Positions 9,202-17,782 of a stretch of DNA of 64,000 nt are shown piece after piece. The notes under the pieces are model-generated. The model had not been told where the DNA came from, searched no databases, and saw only the letters and a list, made by a program, of their open reading frames with translations. Positions within the stretch are counted from its first letter, which is position 1, and each line of letters starts with the position of its first letter. The translations under genes were made by a program, and so were the position numbers. Location: positions 37,091 to 101,090 of the forward strand of contig NZ_LBMW01000030.1 of NCBI RefSeq assembly GCF_026168105.1, given 5' to 3'. The DNA comes from Streptomyces hygroscopicus. GTDB lineage: Bacteria; Actinomycetota; Actinomycetes; Streptomycetales; Streptomycetaceae.

Positions 9202-10389
9202 TTGTCGAGCACCGGAAAGTGGGTCATGACAGCTTCCCGGCAGGTGGACTATGAAATCATCGAAATCTATGACTTATTCAACCCGGGGAACCCGGAGCTG
9301 GGGCTCTTACCCGGCCGAAAGCCAAGCAAGCTTACGCGGCTCGTCGTCATGGACCACACGGTCGATGAGATCTTCGGCGAGCGCATCCGGAACTATTTCT
9401 CCGTCAACCGCCTTTTCGTCGAATATCTCACCCTCCCCGGCGGGGACGAGAACAAGACCCTGGACCAAGTACTGCGCATCGCGAGGCGACTGAGCGAGAT
9501 CGGCACCCACCGGGTGGGGACGCCTCCCATCGCGATTGGCGGCGGCGTGCTTCAAGACGTGGTCGGGATGGCCTCGAGCCTGTATCGCCGAGGCATCCCC
9601 TACGTGCGCGTACCGACCACGCTGCTGGCCCAGATCGACGGCAGCGTCTCCGCGAAGAACGGCGTCAACTACGAAGGGTTCCGCAACCGGCTGGGAACCT
9701 TTGCCCCGCCGCCGCGCACGTTGATCGACCGTAGCCTCATCGCGACCCTGCCGGAACGGCAGATTCAAAGCGGTCTGGGCGAAGCACTGAAGATGGCCCT
9801 CATCAAGGACCCGGTGCTTTTCGAACTGCTCGAGGAGCACGGCCCGCAGCTTGTCGCCGACCGCCTTCAGGATTCGGACAACGGCAACGACGCAGGACCG
9901 GGGAGGGAGGTCATGCACCGGGCCATCTCCGGCATGGCGGAAGAGCTACAAAAGAACCTGTGGGAGACGGACCTGCGGCGCATCGTGGACTACGGCCACA
10001 CCTTCTCACCCGTGATCGAGATGCAGGCGCTGCCGGCCCTCCTGCACGGCGAAGTAGTGGCCATGGACTGCGTGTTGAGCGCCGTTCTCGCCCTGCACCG
10101 GGGGATGCTGACGCCGGCCCAGTTCGAACGGATCGTGAACACCACGCGCGGCATGGGCCTGGCGCCGTCACATCCGATGTTCGCAGATCCCAGTGTGCTG
10201 CGTCGGGCGCTGGCGGACACGATGCGGCACCGCGACAACCAGCAGCACCTGACACTCCTGCAGGGCATCGGGCGGACCATCTTCGTCAACGACCTCACCG
10301 ACACTGAACTGGATTGCGCTGCCCAGGTGATGACGGAACTTCTGGAAACGGACGAGTCCGGCGTACTTTCCCTGCAGGGCGGTTGCTGA
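9202..10389 (+). CDS. sugar-phosphate cyclase, 2-epi-5-epi-valiolone synthase-like
   Basis: A 395-residue member of the dehydroquinate-synthase superfamily. The NAD site IAIGGGVLQDVVG is followed by SLYRRGIPYVRVPTTLLAQID, as in EEVS enzymes that cyclise sedoheptulose 7-phosphate to C7 cyclitols (ValA and AcbC are known examples). The zinc ligands are probably E194 (GLGEALK), H266 (DYGHTFSP) and H282 (LHGEVVAMD). TTG 9202 has GGGAGGA at correct spacing; ATG 9226 is the alternative. A shikimate-pathway role is unlikely because the neighbours are all sugar and cyclitol enzymes. EVS or another SPC subtype cannot be excluded without phylogeny. Confidence 0.82.
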   Translation: MSSTGKWVMTASRQVDYEIIEIYDLFNPGNPELGLLPGRKPSKLTRLVVMDHTVDEIFGERIRNYFSVNRLFVEYLTLPGGDENKTLDQVLRIARRLSEIGTHRVGTPPIAIGGGVLQDVVGMASSLYRRGIPYVRVPTTLLAQIDGSVSAKNGVNYEGFRNRLGTFAPPPRTLIDRSLIATLPERQIQSGLGEALKMALIKDPVLFELLEEHGPQLVADRLQDSDNGNDAGPGREVMHRAISGMAEELQKNLWETDLRRIVDYGHTFSPVIEMQALPALLHGEVVAMDCVLSAVLALHRGMLTPAQFERIVNTTRGMGLAPSHPMFADPSVLRRALADTMRHRDNQQHLTLLQGIGRTIFVNDLTDTELDCAAQVMTELLETDESGVLSLQGGC

Positions 10390-10400
10390 CGGTGGGAGGC

Positions 10401-11228
10401 GTGAGCGTTCCCTTGGTGGAGCTCAGGTCCGGTCACTCCATGCCGGTACTGGGGCTCGGTACCTGGACCATGACTGATGAGCTGGCCGCCCAGGTCATTC
10501 CGGTGGCAGCACAGCTCGGCTACCGGATGGTGGACACGGCGGCCTTCTATCAGAACGAGCGTGGCGTCGGACAAGGCATACGCCGGTCGGGACTGACGCG
10601 CGAGGAGTTCTTCATCACGTCGAAGGTGAACGGCCGGGATCATGGTCTCGACCGCGCGATACGTGGCTGTGAGCAGACTCTCGCCCGGCTGGGAACCGAC
10701 TACCTCGACCTCTATTTGATCCACTGGCCGATGCCCATGCGTGACCTCTACGTGGATACCTGGCGGGCCTGCATACGCCTCGTCGAGGAGGGATACGTCA
10801 AGTCCATCGGGGTCTCCAACTTCCTGCCGCGCCATCTCGACCGCATCATCGGCGAAACGGGTCTGATCCCGGCGGTCAACCAGATACAGCTTCACCCGAG
10901 AATCGTTCAGTGGGAGTCCCGCGCCTACGCGGAAAAGCACGGCATTGTGGTGCAGTCGTGGAGCCCCTTGGGGCAAGGCGGCACACTCCTTGCAGAACCC
11001 GTGGTGCAGGCGGTGGCCGGCCGGTATTCGAAGAGCACGGCCCAGGTTGTGCTCCGTTGGCATCTCGAACAGGGGCTGGTGCCCATTCCCAAGTCCTCTG
11101 ACCGTGGCCGCCTGGCAGCCAACCTGGATGTCTTCGACTTCCACCTGGCCGACGACGAGATCAAGGAAATATCCGGGCTGAACGGAACCGAGCAGCCTAT
11201 GAATCCGGAGACCTTCGAACAGGACTAG
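10401..11228 (+). CDS. aldo/keto reductase
   Basis: A roughly 275-residue NADPH-type oxidoreductase with an AKR barrel. The catalytic tetrad is visible: Asp and Tyr in MVDTAAFYQNE, Lys in FFITSKVNG and His in DLYLIHWPMP. The C-terminal cofactor motif IPKSSDRGRLAANL is also present. The start is uncertain: GTG 10401 gives a family-length N-terminus, while GTG 10392 lies directly after the cyclase stop. It probably reduces a keto-cyclitol or related sugar ketone made downstream of the cyclase. Confidence 0.85.
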   Translation: MSVPLVELRSGHSMPVLGLGTWTMTDELAAQVIPVAAQLGYRMVDTAAFYQNERGVGQGIRRSGLTREEFFITSKVNGRDHGLDRAIRGCEQTLARLGTDYLDLYLIHWPMPMRDLYVDTWRACIRLVEEGYVKSIGVSNFLPRHLDRIIGETGLIPAVNQIQLHPRIVQWESRAYAEKHGIVVQSWSPLGQGGTLLAEPVVQAVAGRYSKSTAQVVLRWHLEQGLVPIPKSSDRGRLAANLDVFDFHLADDEIKEISGLNGTEQPMNPETFEQD

Positions 11229-11239
11229 GAGAGCACGAT

Positions 11240-11755
11240 ATGGCGGCACCGCTCATCGATCACATCGGCATTCTGGTGGCGGACCTGGAAGTCGCGATCT
11301 CTCGCTGGTCGGCGGCCACCGGCTACACCTTCAGCGAGATACACCGGTACCGCACGGAGCGATACGTCGACAGCAGCAACCCGGAACCTCACCACCACGA
11401 CGCGCGTATCTCCTTCTCCAAGGAGGGCCCGCCCTACATTGAGCTGATGGAGTTCCACGGCCAGGGAACCCACTCGGCCGCGCAGGGCGAAGGCTTCCAC
11501 CACCTCGCTTTCGTGGACCAGCCCGACCTTGAGCAGCGGATGGCGGCTCTTGCCGAACAGGGCATCGGCCACGACGGGCTCGTACTGGGGGACAACGACC
11601 GCATTCTGCTGTGGTTCACGGAGAAGAAGGACCTGAACGGCATCCGCATCGAATACGTCAGCCCGGACCCCCAGCCGATCGTGAGGGACGACGGCACCGA
11701 GCCATACCGTGATAGTCGGGGCAGGCCCAGCCTGTGGCCGCTCGACCCGGCATGA
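11240..11755 (+). CDS. VOC (glyoxalase-fold) protein, possible cyclitol epimerase
   Basis: A 171-residue vicinal-oxygen-chelate protein with two beta-alpha-beta modules. Likely metal ligands are the first-module His (LIDHIGILV), Glu in YIELMEFHG, His in FHHLAF and Glu in IRIEYVSP. RBS AGGAGA precedes the ATG, 11 bp after the reductase stop. In C7-cyclitol pathways VOC proteins (CetB, ValD) are known to epimerise 2-epi-5-epi-valiolone, so an epimerase role next to an EEVS-like gene is a reasonable inference. A methylmalonyl-CoA-epimerase-like or lyase activity is the alternative. Confidence 0.75.
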   Translation: MAAPLIDHIGILVADLEVAISRWSAATGYTFSEIHRYRTERYVDSSNPEPHHHDARISFSKEGPPYIELMEFHGQGTHSAAQGEGFHHLAFVDQPDLEQRMAALAEQGIGHDGLVLGDNDRILLWFTEKKDLNGIRIEYVSPDPQPIVRDDGTEPYRDSRGRPSLWPLDPA

Positions 11756-11805
11756 CGGTTCGCAGTGAGTCGTCCGGTGTCCGCTCCGTGCCGAAGGAGA
11801 GCTCC

Positions 11806-12945
11806 ATGGAAGTGACCAGCGCGAACGTGTGGGTGGGCAAGAACCGGTTCGAACGCCGCACTCTGCCGCTGCCGGAGCCTCCCGAGCAGGGCCTGCTCCT
11901 CGAAGTCACCGCCAACGGAATCTGCGGAACTGATGTCCACCTGGTCGGCCAGGACCCGACAGCTGCGATGATCCTGGGGCACGAAATCGTTGGCCGCATC
12001 GTGGCGTTCGGCCCGGGGCATCCGCACACGGACGCCGAGGACCAGCCTCTGCGCGAGGGTGACACGGTGGCGCTGTTCCCGTGGGTGCCGTGTCTGACGT
12101 GCTGGTCGTGCCGACGGTTCGGTCCCGGCGCGACTACCTGCTCCGAACCCTTCGTCTACGGGGTTCCCCCGGAAGCGATCGGGCTCACGCCGTGCGCAAC
12201 CGACGAGTCCTTGTCACTGACAGGGGGCTTCGGCCGGCATCTGGCGGTCCGGCCGGGAACGTACCTGTGGCGGGTGCCGCAGTCGCTGTCACCCGCTGTG
12301 GCCTCACTGCTCGATCCACTCGCGGTGGCCGTGCGCTGCGTCGACCTCGCAAGGACTGCGCCAGGGGCGTGGGACGAAGTGCTCACCCCCGATGCCACGG
12401 CCGTGGTCCTGGGCGCCGGCGCCATCGGGCTGCTGACGAGTTTGGCGCTGCGCCAGGTGGGAGTGGGGACCGTCGTGGTTTCGGGGTCGCGCCCCGGCCG
12501 TCTGGAGGTGGCACGTGAGCTCGGCATCGACCGGGTCATGGACATCGGTGAACTCGGAGTGGACGAGCGCAGGAGAGCCGTCCACGACATGACGGGCGGA
12601 CGCGGGGCCGACCTGGTGATCGACGCGACCAACAGCCCGGCCGCACTGAGCGAGGCCCTGGCGATGGTACGCAGACTGGGCACCGTCATCGAGGTCGGCA
12701 ACATCGTGCCTACCGGTTCCAGTATCACCGTCGATCCGGCACGTGACATCTGCCAGCGCAGCGTGCGTCTGCTGGGGGTCAGCTTCAACCCACCGCGTTC
12801 GTACACGGAGGGGATGGCCCTCCTCGCCCGCAACGGCAGTATCCCGTTCGAGCGCCTGATCACCCGTTCGTTCTCGTTCGATGACATCGGCTCAGCTCTT
12901 GAGGCGCTGGGCGGCGATGCCGTGAAAGTGACCCTCACCGTCTGA
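11806..12945 (+). CDS. zinc-dependent medium-chain alcohol/polyol dehydrogenase
   Basis: A 379-residue MDR enzyme. Catalytic zinc ligands are in ICGTDVH and LGHEIVG, and a structural-zinc Cys cluster is seen in CLTCWSCRRFGPGATTC. The Rossmann motif VVLGAGAIGLLTS binds NAD(P). ATG 11806 is preceded by AAGGAGAG. Its stop codon overlaps the start of the MFS gene, so it belongs to the cyclase operon. Probably interconverts hydroxyl and keto groups of the cyclitol; related dehydrogenases act in acarbose and validamycin pathways. Confidence 0.85.
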   Translation: MEVTSANVWVGKNRFERRTLPLPEPPEQGLLLEVTANGICGTDVHLVGQDPTAAMILGHEIVGRIVAFGPGHPHTDAEDQPLREGDTVALFPWVPCLTCWSCRRFGPGATTCSEPFVYGVPPEAIGLTPCATDESLSLTGGFGRHLAVRPGTYLWRVPQSLSPAVASLLDPLAVAVRCVDLARTAPGAWDEVLTPDATAVVLGAGAIGLLTSLALRQVGVGTVVVSGSRPGRLEVARELGIDRVMDIGELGVDERRRAVHDMTGGRGADLVIDATNSPAALSEALAMVRRLGTVIEVGNIVPTGSSITVDPARDICQRSVRLLGVSFNPPRSYTEGMALLARNGSIPFERLITRSFSFDDIGSALEALGGDAVKVTLTV

Positions 12946-14351
12946 TGGCCGAGCCCCACCACGAAGTGCCGGACAGTGCCCGTGAACAGGGACACGGTGG
13001 GCGGCTCCTGTTCGCGGGCTGCGCTGCGGGAAGTATGTTCGGTTACTCAATCGCCGTCAGCAACAACGCGGTCGAACCCCTGCGGCAGCGCTTCGCCCTG
13101 TCAGCAGTTGCGGAGGGCGTGGTCGTCAGCGCCCTCACGGCCGGGGCGCTGGCCGGCTGTGTTGCCGCCGGCCGCACCGCAGACCGATTCGGCCGACGTT
13201 CCGTACTTGGCGCGGCCGGACTCCTCGCGCTGTTCGGCACGCTGCTCGCGGCCGGCGCGATGAACGTCGTCACGCTCGTCACCGCGCGATTCCTGCTGGG
13301 TGCAGCGGTGGGCATCACGTCGTCGGTCACCCCGATGTTCCTCGCAGAACTCGGCCCAGCACACCTGCGCGGAACATTGGTTACGAGCTATCAACTCGCA
13401 GTCGCGGCAGGGAACCTGCTGTCACTGGGCGCGGGTGCCGCCCTGAGTGTCGGGGATCACTGGAGGCTGATGTTCGTCTGCAACGCACTGCCCGCACTCG
13501 GGCAGATTTCGGCGATCCTCGCGATCCGCGAACGCCCCGGCCCAAGGCTGCACCCGTCGGTGGCTTCATTGAATCCGGCTTCTCGTCGCCACACCATCTC
13601 GAACCCACGCCGGCGCAAGGGATCAGCAACCCTTCCCTGGGCGTCCCGCCCCGCGGCCATCGCCATGGCCGCCGCGCTCATGAACGCGCTGGTCGGCGTC
13701 GGAGCCGTGGTGTACTACTCGACCCCCGTCTTCGGCATCGCGGGCGTCGGTGGCTGGATCGGAGCGCAGATCGCCACCCTCTCCGTCGGCCTGGTCAATG
13801 TACTGGCGTCCGTAGTGGCGCTCCACCTGATACAGCGTCATGGGCGCCGCTCGCTATTGAGCGTTGGTCTGGCCGGCATCATCCTCGCCCTGGTGACCGC
13901 CGGTGTCGGACTCCTCACGCCACCCTTCGCACTCACAGGTGCGATCACCGTTGCGGCCTTGCTGGCATTCATGGCCTGCTACGCGTTTTCGGCAGGCCCT
14001 GTCGCCTGGCTGCTGGTCGCCGAAGTGCTCCCCGAGGAAGGCAGAGCAAGAACTGCCGCGACCGCGACCGGCCTCAACTGGGCTGCGAACCTCATGGTCA
14101 CCCTGCTTTTCCCCATCGTCGTCGGAAGTCCCGGAACACCGGACCGCGTGGGAACAACCCTGCTGTTCTTCGCCGCGCTCAGCACAGGCTTCCTGCTCTA
14201 CGTGCGACTTCGGGTGCCTGAGACGAGGAACAGGCCCCTGGGCCAGCTCAACGAGGATGAACATGTCGGCGGTCGGACACGACGCCATCAGCCTTCGGAC
14301 ACGTCCGGAAAGGAGCGCCATGACCAGGCCGCTGACGAACTGGGCCGGTAA
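12945..14351 (+). CDS. MFS transporter, sugar-porter family
   Basis: A 468-residue, roughly 12-helix transporter. Sugar-porter hallmarks are visible: ADRFGRRSVL after helix 2, a RFLLGAAVGITS helix 4, QRHGRRSLLS in the second half and the terminal PETRNRPLGQLNED motif. It starts one base into the stop of the dehydrogenase gene and overlaps the oxidase gene by 32 bp. The likely role is export or import of the cyclitol or its glycoside across the membrane. Confidence 0.88.
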   Translation: MAEPHHEVPDSAREQGHGGRLLFAGCAAGSMFGYSIAVSNNAVEPLRQRFALSAVAEGVVVSALTAGALAGCVAAGRTADRFGRRSVLGAAGLLALFGTLLAAGAMNVVTLVTARFLLGAAVGITSSVTPMFLAELGPAHLRGTLVTSYQLAVAAGNLLSLGAGAALSVGDHWRLMFVCNALPALGQISAILAIRERPGPRLHPSVASLNPASRRHTISNPRRRKGSATLPWASRPAAIAMAAALMNALVGVGAVVYYSTPVFGIAGVGGWIGAQIATLSVGLVNVLASVVALHLIQRHGRRSLLSVGLAGIILALVTAGVGLLTPPFALTGAITVAALLAFMACYAFSAGPVAWLLVAEVLPEEGRARTAATATGLNWAANLMVTLLFPIVVGSPGTPDRVGTTLLFFAALSTGFLLYVRLRVPETRNRPLGQLNEDEHVGGRTRRHQPSDTSGKERHDQAADELGR

Positions 14352-15579
14352 CATCCGTTACTGCGCCCATGCCTTCGAGCAGCCCACGTCGATCACTGAG
14401 CTTCAGGGCCTCGTCGCCACGAGCGGGCACGCCCGGGTGCTCGGCAGCGGCCATTCGTTCAACCGAATCGCCGACACCGCAGGGACTCTCGTCTCTCTTG
14501 ACCGAATGCCGCGCGAGCTGGAGATCGACAGTCCACGCATGCGGGTCCGGGTCAGCGCCAACTGGCTGCTGGGAGACCTGTGCGAGCGCCTGCACCGGCG
14601 CGGCCTCGCCCTGCACAATCTCCCGTCCCTGCCGCACATATCCGTCGCGGGTGCATGCGCCACGGCCACGCACGGTTCTGGCACCTCCCACGCCTCGCTG
14701 GCCGGCGCGGTCCAAGCCCTCGCCCTCGTCACCGCCGACGGCACGCGCATGGAGCTGGCAGCAGGAGACGAAGACTTCGACGGCGCTGTCGTTTCGCTCG
14801 GCGCTCTCGGCGTCATGACCTACCTGGACCTGGCGGTTCGGCCTGCGTACGACATCGAACAGTACGTGTACGAGGAACTGCCCTGGACCGACCTCATCGC
14901 ATCAGCGGGCGAGATCCTCTCCAGCGCATACAGCGTCAGTATCTTCACCAACTGGACGGACTGCGCACAGATATGGGTCAAGCGCCGCACCGACGACGAG
15001 CTCCCGGATCTGGCCTGGCTGAATGCCGTCAAAGCAGACGGTCCCCGGCACCCGGTCGCCGGAATGTGCGCGGCCAACTGCACCGATCAGCTCGGGCGCC
15101 CCGGTCCCTGGCACGAACGTCTCCCGCACTTCCGCGCCGGCACCGAACCGGCCACCGGCAACGAACTGCAGACGGAATACTTCGTTCCGGCCGACCTGAC
15201 GACCAAGGCACTTCACCAGCTCAAAGAACTGCGTCCGCTGCTGGCACCTGTCCTTCAGACCTCAGAGATCAGGACCGTCGCCGCCGACACCGCCTGGCTC
15301 AGCCCGACCCACGGCAGGAACAGCACCGCCATTCACTTCACCTGGCGCCCCGAGGAGGAAGCGGTCCGAGCCGTCCTGCCCCACGTGGAGGACGTCCTCG
15401 CCCCACTCGCAGCGCGTCCGCACTGGGCAAAGATCTTCATGGCGTCACCCCGCAAGATCCGCACCCTGTACGACCACTGGTGGGACTTCTCCCGCCTGCG
15501 CCACACCTATGATCCCCGAGGCAAATTCCACAACCCCTTCACCACCGCCCTCTTCACTGCCTCGGACGACGACCGTTAG
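14320..15579 (+). CDS. FAD-linked alditol oxidase / D-arabinono-lactone oxidase-like
   Basis: A 419-residue flavoprotein, the length of known alditol oxidases. The FAD-binding segment GSGHSFNRIADT carries H45, equivalent to the histidine that bonds FAD covalently in AldO. The C-terminal ALO domain ends in the typical YDPRGKFHNPF. RBS GGAAAGGAG precedes ATG 14320, inside the end of the MFS gene. Alditol oxidases turn a terminal CH2OH into an aldehyde with peroxide release. Here it could act on the hydroxymethyl group of a cyclitol or polyol, which is an inference from context. Confidence 0.85.
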   Translation: MTRPLTNWAGNIRYCAHAFEQPTSITELQGLVATSGHARVLGSGHSFNRIADTAGTLVSLDRMPRELEIDSPRMRVRVSANWLLGDLCERLHRRGLALHNLPSLPHISVAGACATATHGSGTSHASLAGAVQALALVTADGTRMELAAGDEDFDGAVVSLGALGVMTYLDLAVRPAYDIEQYVYEELPWTDLIASAGEILSSAYSVSIFTNWTDCAQIWVKRRTDDELPDLAWLNAVKADGPRHPVAGMCAANCTDQLGRPGPWHERLPHFRAGTEPATGNELQTEYFVPADLTTKALHQLKELRPLLAPVLQTSEIRTVAADTAWLSPTHGRNSTAIHFTWRPEEEAVRAVLPHVEDVLAPLAARPHWAKIFMASPRKIRTLYDHWWDFSRLRHTYDPRGKFHNPFTTALFTASDDDR

Positions 15580-15589
15580 GGGCTTCGCC

Positions 15590-15781
15590 TTGATCCCTGC
15601 AGCCGTCTTCGACGCCGGTGAGACCCTCGTCGACGACACCCGTTACCGATCCGCCCGGGCAGACCGGCTGAACGTCCCCCGGCACACCGTCTCCGCGCTC
15701 GTCGGCGCCGTCGTCATCCAAGGACCCCAGAGGGTTCAGGGAAATGCACGGGCACCAAACGCTCACCGTCCTGGGGACTGA
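15590..15781 (+). pseudogene. N-terminal fragment of a HAD-family hydrolase
   Basis: The reading PAAVFDAGETLVDDTRYRSA and the following RLNVPRHTVSALVGAVVIQG match the start of a HAD phosphatase common in Streptomyces: motif I DxGxT is intact, then the family sequence is lost after about 50 residues and the frame soon stops. Motifs II-IV are absent. It lies directly after the oxidase gene, so it may be what is left of a phosphatase once linked to this cluster. Confidence 0.65.
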
Positions 15782-15869
15782 CGACCGACCGGCCACCCGG
15801 GTTGAGCGGCCCCCTGCTCTTGCGCGGCCACGACAGCCCAGTGCCGTACCGGACGCGGCCGCCGACCGG

Positions 15870-16712
15870 TCAGTAGCCGGCGGATTCAGAGCCGTCGAGC
15901 AGGCAGAAAACGGCGGTCGAGTCGTCGCTTGCCTTATAGCGGGGCCAGCGCTCGCCGCTCGGATCGGTCCTCTCCGCCTGCCGGACACGTGAGATGGCCT
16001 CATCAGGGCCTTCAGTCTCCAGCAGATCGAGCAAGTCGGGCCAGCCGGTGAGCTCGTAGTCCTCGACAAGGCAGGACGCCCCGTCGCTCATGATGGCTCC
16101 GCGGGTGACCTCCGAACGCGGCACCGAGCCCGTCAAGGCGTTGTACGCCGCAGCAGGGTTCGCCGCAGCGACCCAGTAGCCGGTCTCGACGTTGCGGTGG
16201 GGGCGCTGGGCCGCGACGAGTCGGCTGACGGCCTGCTGGTGTTCGCGGGTTCCGATCCGGTACCGGGTGGTCTCCTTGTGCTCCTGCTGGGCGTAGCCGT
16301 CCACGCGAAGGTCGGAGAAGACCTTCAGGCCGCCGGGCCCGTCGAGAAGGATCACCGAGTCGAAGATGGACAGGTGATCGACGGTGTGAGTCCCTTCACG
16401 CACCAGAGCCACGGAACACGAAGGCGTGCCGAGATGGGTTAAGTCGCACGTAGCGCGGTGGAGGTCGGCGACCCGGACGATGGCCTCAGCCACACAGTCG
16501 GCCAGCGGAACCTCCGGTCGGCACGTTGCCTCGCGCAACAGATGAGTGCCCAGCTCACTGACGAACCAGGGAGTGCCATGAATGCAGCCCGATCCCAACT
16601 CGGGCGGCGAGGTCAGCCCGTCCAGGACGAGCGCGACGCACGGACTGACAGCGAGGAAGTCCTCGTTGGGCTTGCGGACGGAGCCGGCCGCGGACGCAGA
16701 CGATACACGCAT
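15870..16712 (-). CDS. PP2C-like protein phosphatase domain protein
   Basis: A 280-residue protein with a recognisable PP2C skeleton: KPNEDF near the start, VLDGLTSP (usually DGxGG), IMSDGAS in the middle and DDSTAVFCLL near the end. The metal-binding aspartates are conserved but the DG motif is atypical, so activity on phosphoproteins is uncertain. ATG 16712 has GAAGGGA upstream. It follows the GntR gene by 24 bp in the same direction and is probably co-transcribed with it. Its role in the cyclitol region is unknown. Confidence 0.75.
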   Translation of the reverse strand: MRVSSASAAGSVRKPNEDFLAVSPCVALVLDGLTSPPELGSGCIHGTPWFVSELGTHLLREATCRPEVPLADCVAEAIVRVADLHRATCDLTHLGTPSCSVALVREGTHTVDHLSIFDSVILLDGPGGLKVFSDLRVDGYAQQEHKETTRYRIGTREHQQAVSRLVAAQRPHRNVETGYWVAAANPAAAYNALTGSVPRSEVTRGAIMSDGASCLVEDYELTGWPDLLDLLETEGPDEAISRVRQAERTDPSGERWPRYKASDDSTAVFCLLDGSESAGY

Positions 16713-16736
16713 GGGCTGTTTCCCTTCTGGCCGGCT

Positions 16737-17480
16737 TCAGGACGGCGCCGACCCGTCGCCGTGCTGGACATCGAAAGTCACGTCGAGCGCGTATCGATCG
16801 CCGACGTATCTCGACTCCGTGAACTCAAGCGGATCCCCGTGCTGGTCAAGGATCAGACGCACCTCGACCAGCAGTGCCACCCCCGGATCGAGCCCGAGCA
16901 ATTCGGCCTCCAGATTGCTGGCATTGCTGGCAGACAGCGAGGCATGGCCGATGGTCGGCACATAGCCCAGCTCGCTCAGCGCCTCATGGAGCGACTCGTT
17001 GACCAGGTCACGGTCACACAGGTCAACGACGGTGATCGGAAAAACGGAGCGTTCGAGAGCGATGGGCACCCCGTCGGCCAGCCGCACTCGCGTGATGGCC
17101 ACCACCTCACACCCCTGGCCGAGCCTGAGCCTGGCGAGCTCCACGCCCCTGGCCGCGCGCCTTTGGCTGGTGATGACCCTGGAGGAGGGATGCTTGCCCT
17201 GCGCCCGCATCTCCTGACTGAACCTGACCAGACTGTCGGCACGGCGGCGGGTAGGCGGTGTGGCCACGAAGGTACCTCGTCCGGACTCGCGATAGACAAG
17301 GCCGTCGGCGACCAGTCGCATGACGGCCGCTCGCGCGGTCATACGACTGACCCCGAACTCCTTGGCGAGCTCCGACTCCGAGGGCAAGGCGTCATGCGGC
17401 TGAAGACCAGCGATCCGAGCCCGCAGCGACTGCTCGATCGTGTAGTAGCGGGGCGCGAAATCCGGGTGGACGTGATTCAC
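16737..17480 (-). CDS. GntR/HutC-family transcriptional regulator with UTRA domain
   Basis: A 247-residue regulator: winged helix at residues 10-75 (ELAKEFGVSRMTARAAVMRL, then GRGTFVA) and a UTRA ligand-binding domain that ends in ESRYVGDRYALDVTF. The start is GTG 17480; no ribosome site is visible, and a TAGACT hexamer lies about 8 bases upstream, so the message is probably leaderless. A perfect HutC-type operator overlaps that hexamer, implying autorepression. A second near-perfect site lies in the promoter of the GT4 operon, so this protein likely senses a sugar or cyclitol and represses the glycosyltransferase half of the cluster. Confidence 0.9.
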   Translation of the reverse strand: MNHVHPDFAPRYYTIEQSLRARIAGLQPHDALPSESELAKEFGVSRMTARAAVMRLVADGLVYRESGRGTFVATPPTRRRADSLVRFSQEMRAQGKHPSSRVITSQRRAARGVELARLRLGQGCEVVAITRVRLADGVPIALERSVFPITVVDLCDRDLVNESLHEALSELGYVPTIGHASLSASNASNLEAELLGLDPGVALLVEVRLILDQHGDPLEFTESRYVGDRYALDVTFDVQHGDGSAPS

Positions 17481-17485
17481 AACGT

Positions 17486-17496
17486 GTAGTCTATAC
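17486..17496 (-). promoter_or_regulatory. HutC-type operator and -10 element of the gntR gene
   Basis: Read on the minus strand the site is GTATAGACTAC, an exact match to the GTNTAGACNAC consensus known for the HutC subfamily. It contains TAGACT, which fits a -10 hexamer with a transcription start at or beside the GTG codon. A bound repressor would therefore block its own promoter. Confidence 0.75.
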
Positions 17497-17782
17497 AGCT
17501 ACTCAGCCAGCCACACCATCCCCTGCTTGACAGCCGCCTCAATACGACTTGTCCGCGGGCCGGCGGCTCTGCCCCCACCCGCACGACTGTTACCGAAGTA
17601 GCCCCTCGCCGAAACCGTTTCGCCTGACATGGCACCACCCGCGAGGCCACCCCCGCACACCGCGCAATCGACGTGCCGGCGCACTCGATTCAGATCGCCC
17701 GGCCCATCGGCCCTTTGATCCCGTGTTCCACTGGCGCAGCCCGCCTTGCGGGCCGCCATCGCCCCAAGGGAGTCAGGTTCAG

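Noticed and set aside
9202..10389. Cyclase as a housekeeping 3-dehydroquinate synthase
   Set aside because: The NAD and substrate-loop segments are EEVS-like and no shikimate-pathway gene is nearby; phylogeny would settle it.
9990..11249. 419-residue open frame on the minus strand opposite the cyclase and reductase genes
   Set aside because: It is the antisense of two well-supported genes; long antisense frames are normal at this G/C content, and the protein has no family sequence or ribosome site.
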